A stretch of 64,000 bases of DNA from Metabacillus flavus (GTDB lineage: Bacteria; Bacillota; Bacilli; Bacillales; Bacillaceae), in the NCBI RefSeq assembly GCF_018283675.1, contig NZ_JAGVRK010000001.1, positions 2,914,001 through 2,978,000 on the forward strand, written 5' to 3'. How positions within the stretch are numbered: the stretch's first letter is position 1; every line of letters starts with the position of its first letter. Positions 53,057 through 61,673 of this stretch are shown here, piece by piece. A model generated the notes under the pieces. It was not told the origin of the DNA and made no database searches. It saw only the letters and a list, made by a program, of their open reading frames with translations. The position numbers were made by a program, and so were the translations under genes.

Positions 53057-53197
53057 ATGAAAAAAATTGATGAGCTGAACAAAAAGATCGAAAGACTGGA
53101 GTCGAAATTGCAGCAGCCAAGCAGTACAGGATCGAATATTTTGGTGCTTGTTCCCGTTGCGGCTATCATAACGTGGGGTCTTACAAAAATCTTTTAA
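53057..53197 (+). CDS. 46-residue coiled-coil membrane microprotein
   Basis: MKKIDELNKKIERLESKL gives a short coiled coil (residues 1-20) with Ile/Leu heptads, a PSSTGSN linker and one transmembrane segment (27-43: NILVLVPVAAIITWG). AGGA 7 nt before ATG and a strong terminator right after the stop support a real gene. I do not know a named family. It may dimerise at the membrane. Confidence 0.7.
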   Translation: MKKIDELNKKIERLESKLQQPSSTGSNILVLVPVAAIITWGLTKIF

Positions 53198-53203
53198 AAA
53201 TAG

Positions 53204-53254
53204 AAGGGCACAGACAGGCAGAGTTTCCGCCAGCTTCTGTGCCCTTATTTTTTT
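53204..53254 (+). terminator. Terminator of the 46-residue gene
   Basis: Perfect 11-bp stem AAGGGCACAGA / TCTGTGCCCTT, then A and seven T. Repeat copy 8 begins directly after it. Confidence 0.9.
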
Positions 53255-53258
53255 AGTT

Positions 53259-53440
53259 GGCTCTGTTAAACTTGGCTGTTGATTTCCGTTGCAGACACTC
53301 GCTTTCCGCGGGGCGGGCGGTGAGCCTCCGCGGCGCAGGCGCCTGCGGGGTCTCACCTGTCCCGCTGCTCCCGCTGGAGTCTCGTGTCTTCCACTCCAAT
53401 CAACAGGTGTTAGAAATCAACATCAGGCTTTAACAGAGCC
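53259..53440 (+). repeat. Intergenic element A, full copy 8
   Basis: 182 bp, GGCTCTGTTAAACTTGG to TTTAACAGAGCC. The stem here is AGACAC opposite GTGTCT, where copies 2 and 6 have AGGCGC-type sequence: both sides changed together. It ends 27 bp after the pepV stop, which has no other terminator. Confidence 0.92.
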
Positions 53441-53467
53441 TTTTAGTTATAAAGCGGAGTGAAAACC

Positions 53468-54853
53468 TTATTTCGCTAATTCATAAATAGCCTGCGCATA
53501 GATCGCGGTTGCGCGGATTAAATCCTCTATTTCGATATATTCGTCCTTTTGATGAGCAATATCCGGTCTGCCAGGGAATAGAGGACCGAATGCAACGCCT
53601 GCTTTCAGTGAACGGGCATACGTTCCGCCCCCGATTGAAATCAGGCTCGCTTTTTCCCCCGTTTGCTCTTCATACACTTTAGATAACGTTTGGATAAGCG
53701 GGTGATCTGCTTCTACATAATGAGACGGTGAATCATTGAACATGGTCAGTTCCGCACCTTGAATGGATTCAAAAGCAGCCTTGATTGGTTCTGATGATGC
53801 GGTAACCGGATATCGGATGTTGATCCCCAGTTCACCGGTTTGATTCGAAAATTTCATCGTTCCAAGATTAACTGTTAAATCTCCGCTTACATCATCATTC
53901 GCTTTTATTTCCAGAGCCTTACCTCTTGTATCCCCATCAAAATGGTCTTTTATAAATGAAACGAATCGTTTTCCGGCTCCGTCCAAATCGAGCGTGTTAA
54001 GGAATGAAGCTAAGCTGACTCCGGCATTCTCCCCATTATTTGGTTCCATCGCATGGGCAGAAACCCCTTCGATTTGGAGAACGGTTTGTCCGCTTCCTCG
54101 TTTAACTGAACCTTTTACTCCCTCTTTTTCAAGCCATGCTGAAAACTGAGCTTCCAGTTCAGCTGTTCCTTTTACTTCAGCTTCTGCAAAATCAGGCACC
54201 ATGTTAAACCGCCGGCCTGAGGAGAAGGAAACAAGGGTTAAGCTTCCGGAATCAGCTGATTCTTCTCCATTAAATTGGAGCTTCGCATCAATAATCCCTT
54301 TTTCTGCATGAATAATCGGGAAATCCGCATCAGGGGCAAACCCGATATCCGGCATTTGTTCATGCTTAAAGTAATGGTCTACACAGCGCCAGTCACTCTC
54401 TTCATCCGTACCGATAATCATGCGGACTTTTTTATTCAGCTCGACACCTGAATCTTTTACAAGCTTCATGGCATGATAAGCAGCCATTGTCGGCCCTTTA
54501 TCATCGAGGGCACCGCGGGCAAAGATTTTCCCATCGCGGATATCAGCTCCATAAGGATCTGAGCTCCATCCGTCTCCCTCAGGAACCACGTCAATGTGGC
54601 ACAGGATGCCAAGCAGTTCATCCCCCTTGCCCATTTCCAAATGGCCTGCATAGCCGTCCAGGTTTTTTGAAATAAAGCCATCCTTCTCGCCTTTATTCAG
54701 CAAGTGCTCAAACGCTTCCTGGATTCCTTTCCCAAAAGGAGCTCCTTCCTGTCCGTCTTCTTCATCCAAAACACTTTTAATCCGCAAAAATTCCTGAGTG
54801 TCTTTAATAATCTGATCTCTTCTTTTTTCTGTTTCTTCAATCCAATTGAACAT
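53468..54853 (-). CDS. pepV: PepV-type dipeptidase (M20)
   Basis: 461 residues. Zinc dipeptidase cleaving a broad range of dipeptides and Xaa-His in the cytosol. Metal ligands: CHIDVVPEGDGW near 84-95, ALDDKGP near 115, TDEESDW near 147 and His in AHQKDEY near 435. The lid domain inserts after about residue 190. The ATG at 54853 is preferred to one 7 codons upstream. Matches YtjP of B. subtilis, next to pbuO as there. Confidence 0.92.
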   Translation of the reverse strand: MFNWIEETEKRRDQIIKDTQEFLRIKSVLDEEDGQEGAPFGKGIQEAFEHLLNKGEKDGFISKNLDGYAGHLEMGKGDELLGILCHIDVVPEGDGWSSDPYGADIRDGKIFARGALDDKGPTMAAYHAMKLVKDSGVELNKKVRMIIGTDEESDWRCVDHYFKHEQMPDIGFAPDADFPIIHAEKGIIDAKLQFNGEESADSGSLTLVSFSSGRRFNMVPDFAEAEVKGTAELEAQFSAWLEKEGVKGSVKRGSGQTVLQIEGVSAHAMEPNNGENAGVSLASFLNTLDLDGAGKRFVSFIKDHFDGDTRGKALEIKANDDVSGDLTVNLGTMKFSNQTGELGINIRYPVTASSEPIKAAFESIQGAELTMFNDSPSHYVEADHPLIQTLSKVYEEQTGEKASLISIGGGTYARSLKAGVAFGPLFPGRPDIAHQKDEYIEIEDLIRATAIYAQAIYELAK

Positions 54854-54959
54854 CCTTAAACCCCTTTTCTGCACTATGTATGTTTTACTTCTATATATGA
54901 TAAGATACCAAACGAACAGGTTCCATGAAAGAACCGTGCAAAAAAAAGAAACGCACCCC

Positions 54960-55017
54960 TTGCATTTTTATCTAAAAACGAATATTATTATTAAGGTTTT
55001 GAAATAATGTTCGTATT
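54960..55017 (+). promoter_or_regulatory. Promoter and two inverted PurR-type boxes of pbuO
   Basis: TTGCAT (54960-54965), 17-bp spacer, TATTAT (54983-54988). AAAACGAATATT (54975-54986) overlaps the -10 and the inverted AATGTTCGTATT (55006-55017) follows about 19 bp later. Both resemble half PurBoxes (core CGAAC), so purine-controlled repression by PurR is likely. Confidence 0.6.
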
Positions 55018-55032
55018 ATTTGGAGGTTTCCC

Positions 55033-56331
55033 ATGTTTAAACTAAAAGAGAACCAGACCACTTTAAGAACTGAAATTATTGCTGGCTTTACGACTTTTCT
55101 TACCATGGTATACATTGTAGTAGTTAACCCGCAAATACTTGCTGCTGCTGGAGTACCGCCGCAGCAAGTATTCGTTGCAACCATCATTGCATCAATTATC
55201 GGAACGCTTTGGATGGCTTTATTCGCGAACTATCCCATTGCGATTGCTCCAGGAATGGGACTAAACGCATATTTCGCTTTTTCCGTTGTTGGAGGGAAAG
55301 CAAACATTTCCTATGAAGTAGCATTTGCTTCCGTATTTGTTGCAGGTATTATTTTTGTCATCCTATCACTCACTCCATTCCGAAAACAGCTGATTGAAGC
55401 CATCCCTTCAAACCTGAAAAATGGAATCACAGCCGGAATTGGATTATTTATCGCTTTTATCGGACTTCGTACTTCCGGAATTGTTGCCGATCATCCTCAA
55501 AATCTCGTAGCACTAGGGGATCTTCATTCAGCACCAGTCGTGCTCACGTTAATTGGACTTGCTATTACACTCGTCCTGATGGCCCGCAATGTAAACGGCG
55601 CAATCTTTATCGGGATGATCGTGACCGGCCTAATAGCCTTTTTTACCGGGCAGCTTAAAATTACAGGAGTAATGGCATTGCCCCATCTTCCTGAAGGGAT
55701 CATCATCAACCCTATTACAGCATTTGGAGATGTCATTCATTACGGATTGTACGCTGTTGTATTTTCCTTCCTGCTTGTAACCATCTTTGATACAACCGGA
55801 ACGATGATCGGTGTTGCCCAGCAGGCAGGCCTTATGAAGGGCAAAGAACTTCCTAATGCGAGAAAAGCCTTGCTTGCTGATTCATCCGCTACCACGATTG
55901 GCGCTATGTTTGGGACAAGTCCTACCACAGCTTACATTGAATCGTCTGCAGGAGTTGCAGCTGGAGGAAGAACTGGTCTTACTGCACTCGTGGTTGCTAT
56001 TCTGTTCGCAATCTCCTCCTTCTTCTTCCCGCTTGTGAGCGCAGTTTCCGGAATTCCGGCGATAACTGCACCGGCATTAATTATTGTAGGAAGCCTGATG
56101 ATGGGTTCCATTGCGAACATCAACTGGAGCGAATTGGACGAAGCGTTCCCTGCATTCCTTGTTGTTCTTAGCATGCCGCTTACTTCAAGCATTGCCACAG
56201 GTATTGCCCTCGGATTCATTTCTTATCCGCTCATGAAAGCAGCCAAGGGAAAATGGAAAGAGGTTCACCCATTTGTTTATATCTTTGCCGTATTGTTCTT
56301 TATTCATCTAGTTGTAATTGGTTCTCATTAA
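55033..56331 (+). CDS. pbuO: PbuO/PbuG-type purine permease (NCS2 family)
   Basis: 432 residues, about 12-14 membrane segments. AzgA-like subgroup motifs: TTFLTMVYIVVVNPQIL near residue 20, APGMGLNAYFAF near 75, FDTTGTMIGVAQQAG near 255 and GTSPTTAYIESSAGVAAGGR near 295. Imports guanine/hypoxanthine with protons. Matches YtiP/PbuO in position, beside pepV. GGAGG before ATG. Confidence 0.92.
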   Translation: MFKLKENQTTLRTEIIAGFTTFLTMVYIVVVNPQILAAAGVPPQQVFVATIIASIIGTLWMALFANYPIAIAPGMGLNAYFAFSVVGGKANISYEVAFASVFVAGIIFVILSLTPFRKQLIEAIPSNLKNGITAGIGLFIAFIGLRTSGIVADHPQNLVALGDLHSAPVVLTLIGLAITLVLMARNVNGAIFIGMIVTGLIAFFTGQLKITGVMALPHLPEGIIINPITAFGDVIHYGLYAVVFSFLLVTIFDTTGTMIGVAQQAGLMKGKELPNARKALLADSSATTIGAMFGTSPTTAYIESSAGVAAGGRTGLTALVVAILFAISSFFFPLVSAVSGIPAITAPALIIVGSLMMGSIANINWSELDEAFPAFLVVLSMPLTSSIATGIALGFISYPLMKAAKGKWKEVHPFVYIFAVLFFIHLVVIGSH

Positions 56332-56355
56332 AAAACCGGCTAACGCCGATTTATT

Positions 56356-56401
56356 GACTGCCGCCAAGTCCTAATATTGGGAACTGGCGGCAGTTTTTTT
56401 A
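56356..56401 (+). terminator. Terminator of pbuO
   Basis: ACTGCCGCCA / TGGCGGCAGT stem with an 18-nt loop and a run of seven T. Confidence 0.88.
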
Positions 56402-56540
56402 TGGGCACGGATTCCACAACCTGTACCTTAGGAGAGTGAATTATTAATGTAATCCCAAGACCTTCTGTGTCCACGGGCACTGTATAAATCGAACCATAAC
56501 TGTTTCCAAAAGGCATGTATTCAGGCTGACCAAGCTGAGT

Positions 56541-56685
56541 TCATAGTATGACCTTGCCTGCTGCTCCGGCCAGTTCATTTTCATTGGAATAGACGAGTCC
56601 GGTTACCTGATGCTCAACCATTTCAGGAATGCCCCCCCGCTTCAGGCAATCCAAAGATTTGTACTTTAGCTTAGAAAATGATATT
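56541..56685 (-). pseudogene. Remnant of a GT4-type glycosyltransferase
   Basis: The minus strand reads ...RGGIPEMVEHQVTGLVYS followed by NENELAGAAGKVIL and a stop. GGIPEMVEHGVTGLLV is the usual C-terminal donor-site block of family 4 glycosyltransferases. Upstream the next residues do not continue the family, and a seven-G run could mark a frameshift. A second open stretch (about 56402-56530) encodes YMPFGNSYGSIYTVPVDTEG, unknown. The remaining 56690-56990 shows only AT-rich sequence before ytzE. Confidence 0.45.
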
Positions 56686-57002
56686 TCAAATTAACACTCT
56701 GTTTCTATAGAACTAGGCAAAAGTCGAATTTGAGAAAAATTTATGATATCTGTTCCAACTGGCATAAAGGAGGGAAATAAGCATATATAGTAAAACTGAA
56801 GTATGTTTTTAAAATTAAATATGTTAATATTGTGTAAATTCAAGCCTCAAGGTAGAATCTTTTAAGCGATATCGTGTAAAATATGAGTGTAGCATCAACT
56901 ATACCAACTAAATAGGGTAATACGAAGACATTTTCAGCGGTTGACATCCTAGATTGATTCGGGTCTTTAGACCTGTTCAATCCAATAATGAGGAGTGGTT
57001 TT

Positions 57003-57224
57003 TTGAAACCTTCAACTAATCGTATGCTAAACCGTATCAAATCTATTTACATGTACATCATGGAAAGAGGTACAGTTACAACACAGCAGCTTGTTGACGA
57101 GTTTGGTATAACACCAAGAACCATTCAGCGTGATTTAAATGTGTTAGCATACAACGAGCTTGTCAAAAGCCCCAGCAGAGGTAAGTGGACGACTACAAAA
57201 AAGAAAGTAAAACTCACTTCGTAA
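57003..57224 (+). CDS. ytzE: YtzE, small DeoR-type helix-turn-helix protein
   Basis: 73 residues. Consists only of a DeoR-type winged helix: VTTQQLVDEFGITPRTIQRD (about 26-45) followed by LNVLAYNELV and a basic tail. It has no sugar-binding domain, so it is a stand-alone DNA-binding protein. TTG at 57003 with AGGAG 6 nt upstream gives the 73-residue length known for YtzE; the ATG five codons earlier lacks this spacing. Confidence 0.88.
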   Translation: MKPSTNRMLNRIKSIYMYIMERGTVTTQQLVDEFGITPRTIQRDLNVLAYNELVKSPSRGKWTTTKKKVKLTS

Positions 57225-57250
57225 CACAAGCACGGTAAGAACCTATACAT

Positions 57251-57288
57251 AAAAAAGGAGCCGGAAAAATTCTGGCTCCTCTTTTTTA
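57251..57288. terminator. Bidirectional terminator between ytzE and ytzG
   Basis: AGGAGCC / GGCTCCT stem with A runs before and T runs after. Confidence 0.88.
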
Positions 57289-58014
57289 TATAAAATCTGC
57301 CGGTTTGCTATTTCGCAAAATCTCAACTTCTTCATCGGTCAAATCACGGTACTCCCCAGGTTCAAGATCCTCATCCAGCTCTAAATCACCCATGGTCAGC
57401 CGCTTCAAAAAAGTCACCTTTTTACCGACCGCTTCAAACATTCTTTTTACCTGATGAAACTTCCCTTCCGTAATCGTCAGTTCGATTTCAGAGGTGTCAC
57501 CGCTCTTTAAAATAATGAGTCTTGCAGGCTTTGTTACGTATTCATCATCCAGTGTTACTCCTTTTTTAAAGGCAGAGATATCAGATTCAGTGACCTCACC
57601 TGAAATAACCGCATAATACGTTTTCGGAACATGCTTTTTTGGAGAAAGCAGCTGGTGGGAAATCTGGCCATCATTCGTTATCACAAGCAGGCCTTCCGTG
57701 TCTTTGTCCAATCTGCCAACAGGAAAAGGCTCTCTGACCGCATCCTCTGGAGTCAGGAGGTCGATTACCGTATGCTGGGCAATATCCTCTGTAGCGGAAA
57801 GGACGCCGGGAGGCTTATTCATCATCAGGTAAATAAACTCCCTGTACTCCACCTGCTCTCCATGAACCGTAACGATCTGTTTTTCAGGATCCACATGTGT
57901 TTTGGCATCCTTGATGACGGTGCCATCTGCAAGCACAGCGCCTGTTTTCAGCATTTTTTTTACTTCCTTGCGGCTCCCGTAACCGATTGTAGCCAGAAGT
58001 TTATCTATTCTCAT
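57286..58014 (-). CDS. ytzG: YtzG, RsuA-family 16S rRNA pseudouridine synthase
   Basis: 242 residues. N-terminal S4 RNA-binding domain (1-60: MRIDKLLATIGYGSRKEVKK) and pseudouridine synthase domain with catalytic Asp in GRLDKDTEGLLVITNDG near 101, and GKFHQVKRMFEAVGKKV near 195. Expected to make pseudouridine 516 in 16S rRNA. GAGGTGG before ATG; 33 bp after murJ in the same operon. Confidence 0.92.
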   Translation of the reverse strand: MRIDKLLATIGYGSRKEVKKMLKTGAVLADGTVIKDAKTHVDPEKQIVTVHGEQVEYREFIYLMMNKPPGVLSATEDIAQHTVIDLLTPEDAVREPFPVGRLDKDTEGLLVITNDGQISHQLLSPKKHVPKTYYAVISGEVTESDISAFKKGVTLDDEYVTKPARLIILKSGDTSEIELTITEGKFHQVKRMFEAVGKKVTFLKRLTMGDLELDEDLEPGEYRDLTDEEVEILRNSKPADFI

Positions 58015-58047
58015 TTTTATTCCACCTCATTTTAAAAGGAAAGGCTC

Positions 58048-59673
58048 TTAGGCCTTTCCTTTGTTTTTTCTGTTCAAAAATGCAAAACGTGAGCCGAAGA
58101 GCTTTTCAAGAAGGCGGGATTTATAAGCCCCATAAAGATAAGCTGCCGCACCTCCGCCAATCGTCAATGCGAGCAAGATACCGGACTCTACTTTACCGGC
58201 TTTGAAGTTGATAAAGATTTCGGCGAAAGACTGTATAACAGAAACAATCACACTCATCACAACAGTCAGAATCAGAATAAAGATGGTTCTTTTAAAGAAT
58301 TTTTTCATGTTAAACTTCGCGTGTTTTTTAATCATAGCAAATCCGTATAGTATGGAAACTGCGAAGCCAAGGGAAGTCGCAAGAATCGACCCTTCTCCTC
58401 CTAACCAGAGAACAAGCGGATAATTTACTGCCGCTTTGACGATTAATCCGACAGCGAGACTAATAACCGCAAGCTTTTGCTTGTTAATTCCCTGAAGTAT
58501 CGCTGCATTTACGGTGAAGTAGCAAAATAATAATGCAGACGGTGCCTGCCATTGAAGGAGCAATGCAGCTTCTTGAGAATAATTAAAAAACATTTCATAA
58601 ATAGGTCCTGCAAGAATGATCATTCCTGCAGTTGCGGGCAGAATCAAAAACATGATAATTTGAAAGGCCTGGTTGATCTGCTGGTGCACCTGGCGCATTC
58701 CGCCTGCTGTAAAGGCTCTTGTAATGGATGGAACAAGAGTTAAACCAAATGCAGTAGCTAGAGAAACCAGGATCATAATTAGAGATCTGCCTTGAAATTG
58801 TACATAAGCAAAAATGTCTTTGGATTCATCACGTGTATAGCCTTTTTCCATTAATGCAGCATACATCGAATCCTGATCAATCAACTGATAAAGAGGAATC
58901 GCGAGACCTACAAATACAAAAGGAAGCGAGTAGGCGAGGAGCTCTCTAAAAAGCTTTCTCATTTTGATATCAGAAGGCGGTATTGTATTTTCTTTCATCG
59001 CCTCAAGGGTATGTCTTCGCTTTCTCCAATATCCATACAGAACCAAAAGTCCCCCAGCCGCTCCAACTGCCGCAGCCAGAGTCGCATATCCGATGGCCGT
59101 TACAAGCGAGCCATGATAAATATTAAGTACCGAATATACGGAAGCGAGCAGGAAAATAATCCGGAACAGCTGCTCAACAACCTGAGAAACGGATGTCGGA
59201 CCCATCATTTGATGCCCCTGGAAAAATCCTCTGATGAGAGCCATAATGGGTACGATAATCAACGCAACGCTCAGCATCCGTATCACATACGTGACATTCT
59301 CAATTTCCTGGATTGGAGGATTTTTTGAGTCCAAAGAAGCCCGGGCAATATCTGGGGCAAGATAATACAAAGCTGCAAAGCTAGCTAATCCCATGAGAAG
59401 CATTACAATCATTCCATTACGGAACATTCTCAGGCTGGTCTGATAATCCCCCATAGAGTTATACTTCGATACGAATTTTGAGACAGCCATTGGAAAACCT
59501 GCTGTTGCAATACTTAGAAAAATAACATATGGAGTATATCCCATTTGATAGAGAAAGGTTCCTTCGTTACCGACCATTGCAAAAAATGGTACCATGTAAA
59601 TAATGCCAAGCAATCTGGATATGTATGTACCTAAAGTTAATATAAACGTGCCTTTTAACAATTTATCCGACAT
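58048..59673 (-). CDS. murJ: MurJ (YtgP), lipid II flippase of the MOP family
   Basis: 541 residues, about 14 transmembrane segments. MSDKLLKGTFILTLGTYISR at the N terminus, ATAGFPMAVSKFVSKYN near 50, GFFQGHQMMGPTSVSQVVEQ near 147 and LQGINKQK near 385 match B. subtilis YtgP, the housekeeping flippase that moves lipid II across the membrane for peptidoglycan synthesis. GGTGAT 7 nt before the ATG at 59673 is better than the ATG five codons upstream. Operon with ytzG. Confidence 0.92.
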   Translation of the reverse strand: MSDKLLKGTFILTLGTYISRLLGIIYMVPFFAMVGNEGTFLYQMGYTPYVIFLSIATAGFPMAVSKFVSKYNSMGDYQTSLRMFRNGMIVMLLMGLASFAALYYLAPDIARASLDSKNPPIQEIENVTYVIRMLSVALIIVPIMALIRGFFQGHQMMGPTSVSQVVEQLFRIIFLLASVYSVLNIYHGSLVTAIGYATLAAAVGAAGGLLVLYGYWRKRRHTLEAMKENTIPPSDIKMRKLFRELLAYSLPFVFVGLAIPLYQLIDQDSMYAALMEKGYTRDESKDIFAYVQFQGRSLIMILVSLATAFGLTLVPSITRAFTAGGMRQVHQQINQAFQIIMFLILPATAGMIILAGPIYEMFFNYSQEAALLLQWQAPSALLFCYFTVNAAILQGINKQKLAVISLAVGLIVKAAVNYPLVLWLGGEGSILATSLGFAVSILYGFAMIKKHAKFNMKKFFKRTIFILILTVVMSVIVSVIQSFAEIFINFKAGKVESGILLALTIGGGAAAYLYGAYKSRLLEKLFGSRFAFLNRKNKGKA

Positions 59674-59847
59674 AAAGGTTATCACCATTCCTGTGAAAGA
59701 TAGGGTTCATATATTAATTGAACTTTTCTATTTTAACACACGAATGCACGAAGCGGAAAAGTTGTTCGGATTTGGCATTTTTCTTTCTCCTGCTTTCGGC
59801 TATAATGAATGGAGATTTACGGAAAGAAAACAAAGGTTGTGAAAAAG

Positions 59848-61131
59848 ATGAACTATGATGTAATCGTAATCGGCGGCGGACCCTCAGGGCTTATGGCGGC
59901 AATTTCGGCCGGCAGCAGGGGCGCCAAGGTTCTGCTCATCGATAAGGGCAGCAAGCTTGGCCGGAAGCTCGCGATCTCCGGAGGCGGACGCTGCAATGTA
60001 ACCAACAGGCTTCCTATAGATGAAATTATTAAGCATATACCCGGCAATGGCCGATTTTTATACAGTGCATTCTCAGAATTCAGCAATGAAGATATCATTA
60101 CCTTTTTTGAAGGACTAGGAGTCGGACTGAAAGAAGAAGATCACGGACGGATGTTTCCCGTTTCAGATAAAGCTCAGTCTGTCGTCGATTCGCTGCTGGA
60201 GGAGCTTAAAAGGCTCAAGGTTCAAATCAGAGTCAATGAGCCGGTTAACCAGGTCGAGTATGAAAATCATCAGGTGAAGGGCGTCACCTTGAAGACCGGC
60301 GAGTTTATCTCCTGTGATGCCGTCGTAACAGCCGTCGGCGGGAAAAGTGTGCCTCACACAGGAAGCACAGGAGATGGATATGCGTGGGCTGAAAAAGCCG
60401 GGCACACCATCACTGACCTATTCCCGACCGAAGTTCCCGTTACATCAAGCGAACCCTTTATCAAAAACAAATCGCTTCAAGGACTCGCATTAAGAGATGC
60501 GGCTCTAAGCGTGCTCAATCCTAAAGGGAAAACGGTCATCACTCATAAAATGGACATGCTCTTTACTCATTTTGGCATTTCAGGACCGGCCGTCCTTCGC
60601 TGCAGCCAGTATATCGTGAAAACGATGAAGAAGTTCAATGCGCAGTATGTCAGAGTATCCATTGATGCTTTGCCTGGCCGAAAAGAAGAGGATATTTTTC
60701 AGGAGCTCGTGAAGCTTGGAAAAGATGAACCGAAAAAAGCCCTTAAAAATCTCTACAAAGGGCTGCTTCCTGAACGATATCTTTTATTTTTACTGGAACA
60801 GCAATCCATCGATCCGAGCGAAACGTATGCCCAGATTCCCCATGATAAGCTCAGAGCTTTCGCTAAATCTTGCAAGCAATTTGAGTTTAAGGTCGATGGA
60901 ACCCTGCCGCTTGATAAAGCATTCGTGACAGGCGGCGGTGTATCCGTAAAGGAAATTCATCCGAAGGAAATGGCCTCCAAGCTAATGCCGGGACTATATT
61001 TCTGCGGAGAAATCCTGGATATTCACGGCTATACAGGCGGATACAATATAACGGCCGCGCTCATTACTGGGAAACTTGCAGGACATAATGCAGCAGAATA
61101 CGCGAAGTATAAAGAGGAAAGCCCGGTGTGA
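59848..61131 (+). CDS. ytfP: YtfP, HI0933-like flavoprotein oxidoreductase
   Basis: 427 residues. FAD-binding [17 protein letters not shown] (about 9-25), [16 protein letters not shown] near 45-60, [13 protein letters not shown] near 183 and the C-terminal [17 protein letters not shown] near 387. A BaiN/RdsA-type flavoprotein; Bacillus members may reduce double bonds or act in RNA modification, not proven. The start is uncertain: ATG at 59848, with an in-frame GTG three codons earlier. Divergent from murJ. Confidence 0.88.
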   Translation: MNYDVIVIGGGPSGLMAAISAGSRGAKVLLIDKGSKLGRKLAISGGGRCNVTNRLPIDEIIKHIPGNGRFLYSAFSEFSNEDIITFFEGLGVGLKEEDHGRMFPVSDKAQSVVDSLLEELKRLKVQIRVNEPVNQVEYENHQVKGVTLKTGEFISCDAVVTAVGGKSVPHTGSTGDGYAWAEKAGHTITDLFPTEVPVTSSEPFIKNKSLQGLALRDAALSVLNPKGKTVITHKMDMLFTHFGISGPAVLRCSQYIVKTMKKFNAQYVRVSIDALPGRKEEDIFQELVKLGKDEPKKALKNLYKGLLPERYLLFLLEQQSIDPSETYAQIPHDKLRAFAKSCKQFEFKVDGTLPLDKAFVTGGGVSVKEIHPKEMASKLMPGLYFCGEILDIHGYTGGYNITAALITGKLAGHNAAEYAKYKEESPV

Positions 61132-61150
61132 ATATAGCCGGGCTTTTATG
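61118..61150 (+). terminator. Terminator of ytfP overlapping its stop codon
   Basis: AAAGCCCGG / CCGGGCTTTT; the TGA stop lies in the loop. Confidence 0.85.
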
Positions 61151-61207
61151 CTTTTTATAAGGGGCTGCGTAAGGGGCTGCGGGCATTAGCGAAAGCTGTC
61201 GAAAAGT

Positions 61208-61326
61208 CGATATTCTTGAAAAATAGCCGATATATTCGAATTTCGGTCGATATATCTGAATTTCGGTCGATATATCCGTATTTCGGTCGATATATCCAAT
61301 TTCGGTCGATATCTCTGATTTTCAGC
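61208..61326. repeat. 20-bp tandem repeat array, about six units
   Basis: Units start at 61208, 61228, 61248, 61268, 61288 and 61307; consensus CGATATATCYGAATTTCGGT. The outer units are diverged and one inner unit is 19 bp. It lies between ytfP and cse60, outside any convincing gene. 61327-61489 shows nothing I can name. Confidence 0.85.
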
Positions 61327-61489
61327 CGGTTCATCGGTACCCCACCCCCCACCGCCACTCCAGTTCAGCCAAATATACCCGAATCCCTACTAATATTACC
61401 GACTTCCGCTCCGTCCGATCCCTTTATATCAAGCCTCACTAAATATATCGAGCCCAGCCCCCGCAAAAAAAAAGCAAGCACACTGCCTC

Positions 61490-61669
61490 TCATGGCCGGT
61501 ACATGACCATAGCCGAGAAACAATACACTTGCTCACCGCCGGAATCGCATGAGGCTGCTACAGAAAATTTTATATCCACCAGCTGTTCATCATCGATGGA
61601 GGATAAGAAGCGGTTTACCTCTTTTTCCAGGTCTTTTTCATGCTCTTCATCAAACAGAGCTACTTTCAT
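61490..61669 (-). CDS. cse60: Cse60, small sporulation protein
   Basis: 59 residues, acidic. MKVALFDEEHEKDLEKEVNR, then FLSSIDDEQLVDIKFSVA and GGEQVYCFSAMVMYRP match the Cse60 (YteV) family, a SigE-dependent mother-cell protein of unknown role. Weak ribosome site (GGTGGTG), which suits coupling to the gene 4 bp upstream. A nine-T run follows the stop by about 15 bp. Confidence 0.85.
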   Translation of the reverse strand: MKVALFDEEHEKDLEKEVNRFLSSIDDEQLVDIKFSVAASCDSGGEQVYCFSAMVMYRP

Positions 61670-61673
61670 TAAA

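Noticed and set aside
23601-53440. Prophage or transposon as the source of the accessory region
   Set aside because: No integrase, transposase, phage structural gene, tRNA or flanking direct repeat is visible.
61208-61326. CRISPR array
   Set aside because: The units are head-to-tail 20-mers without spacers, and no cas genes are present.
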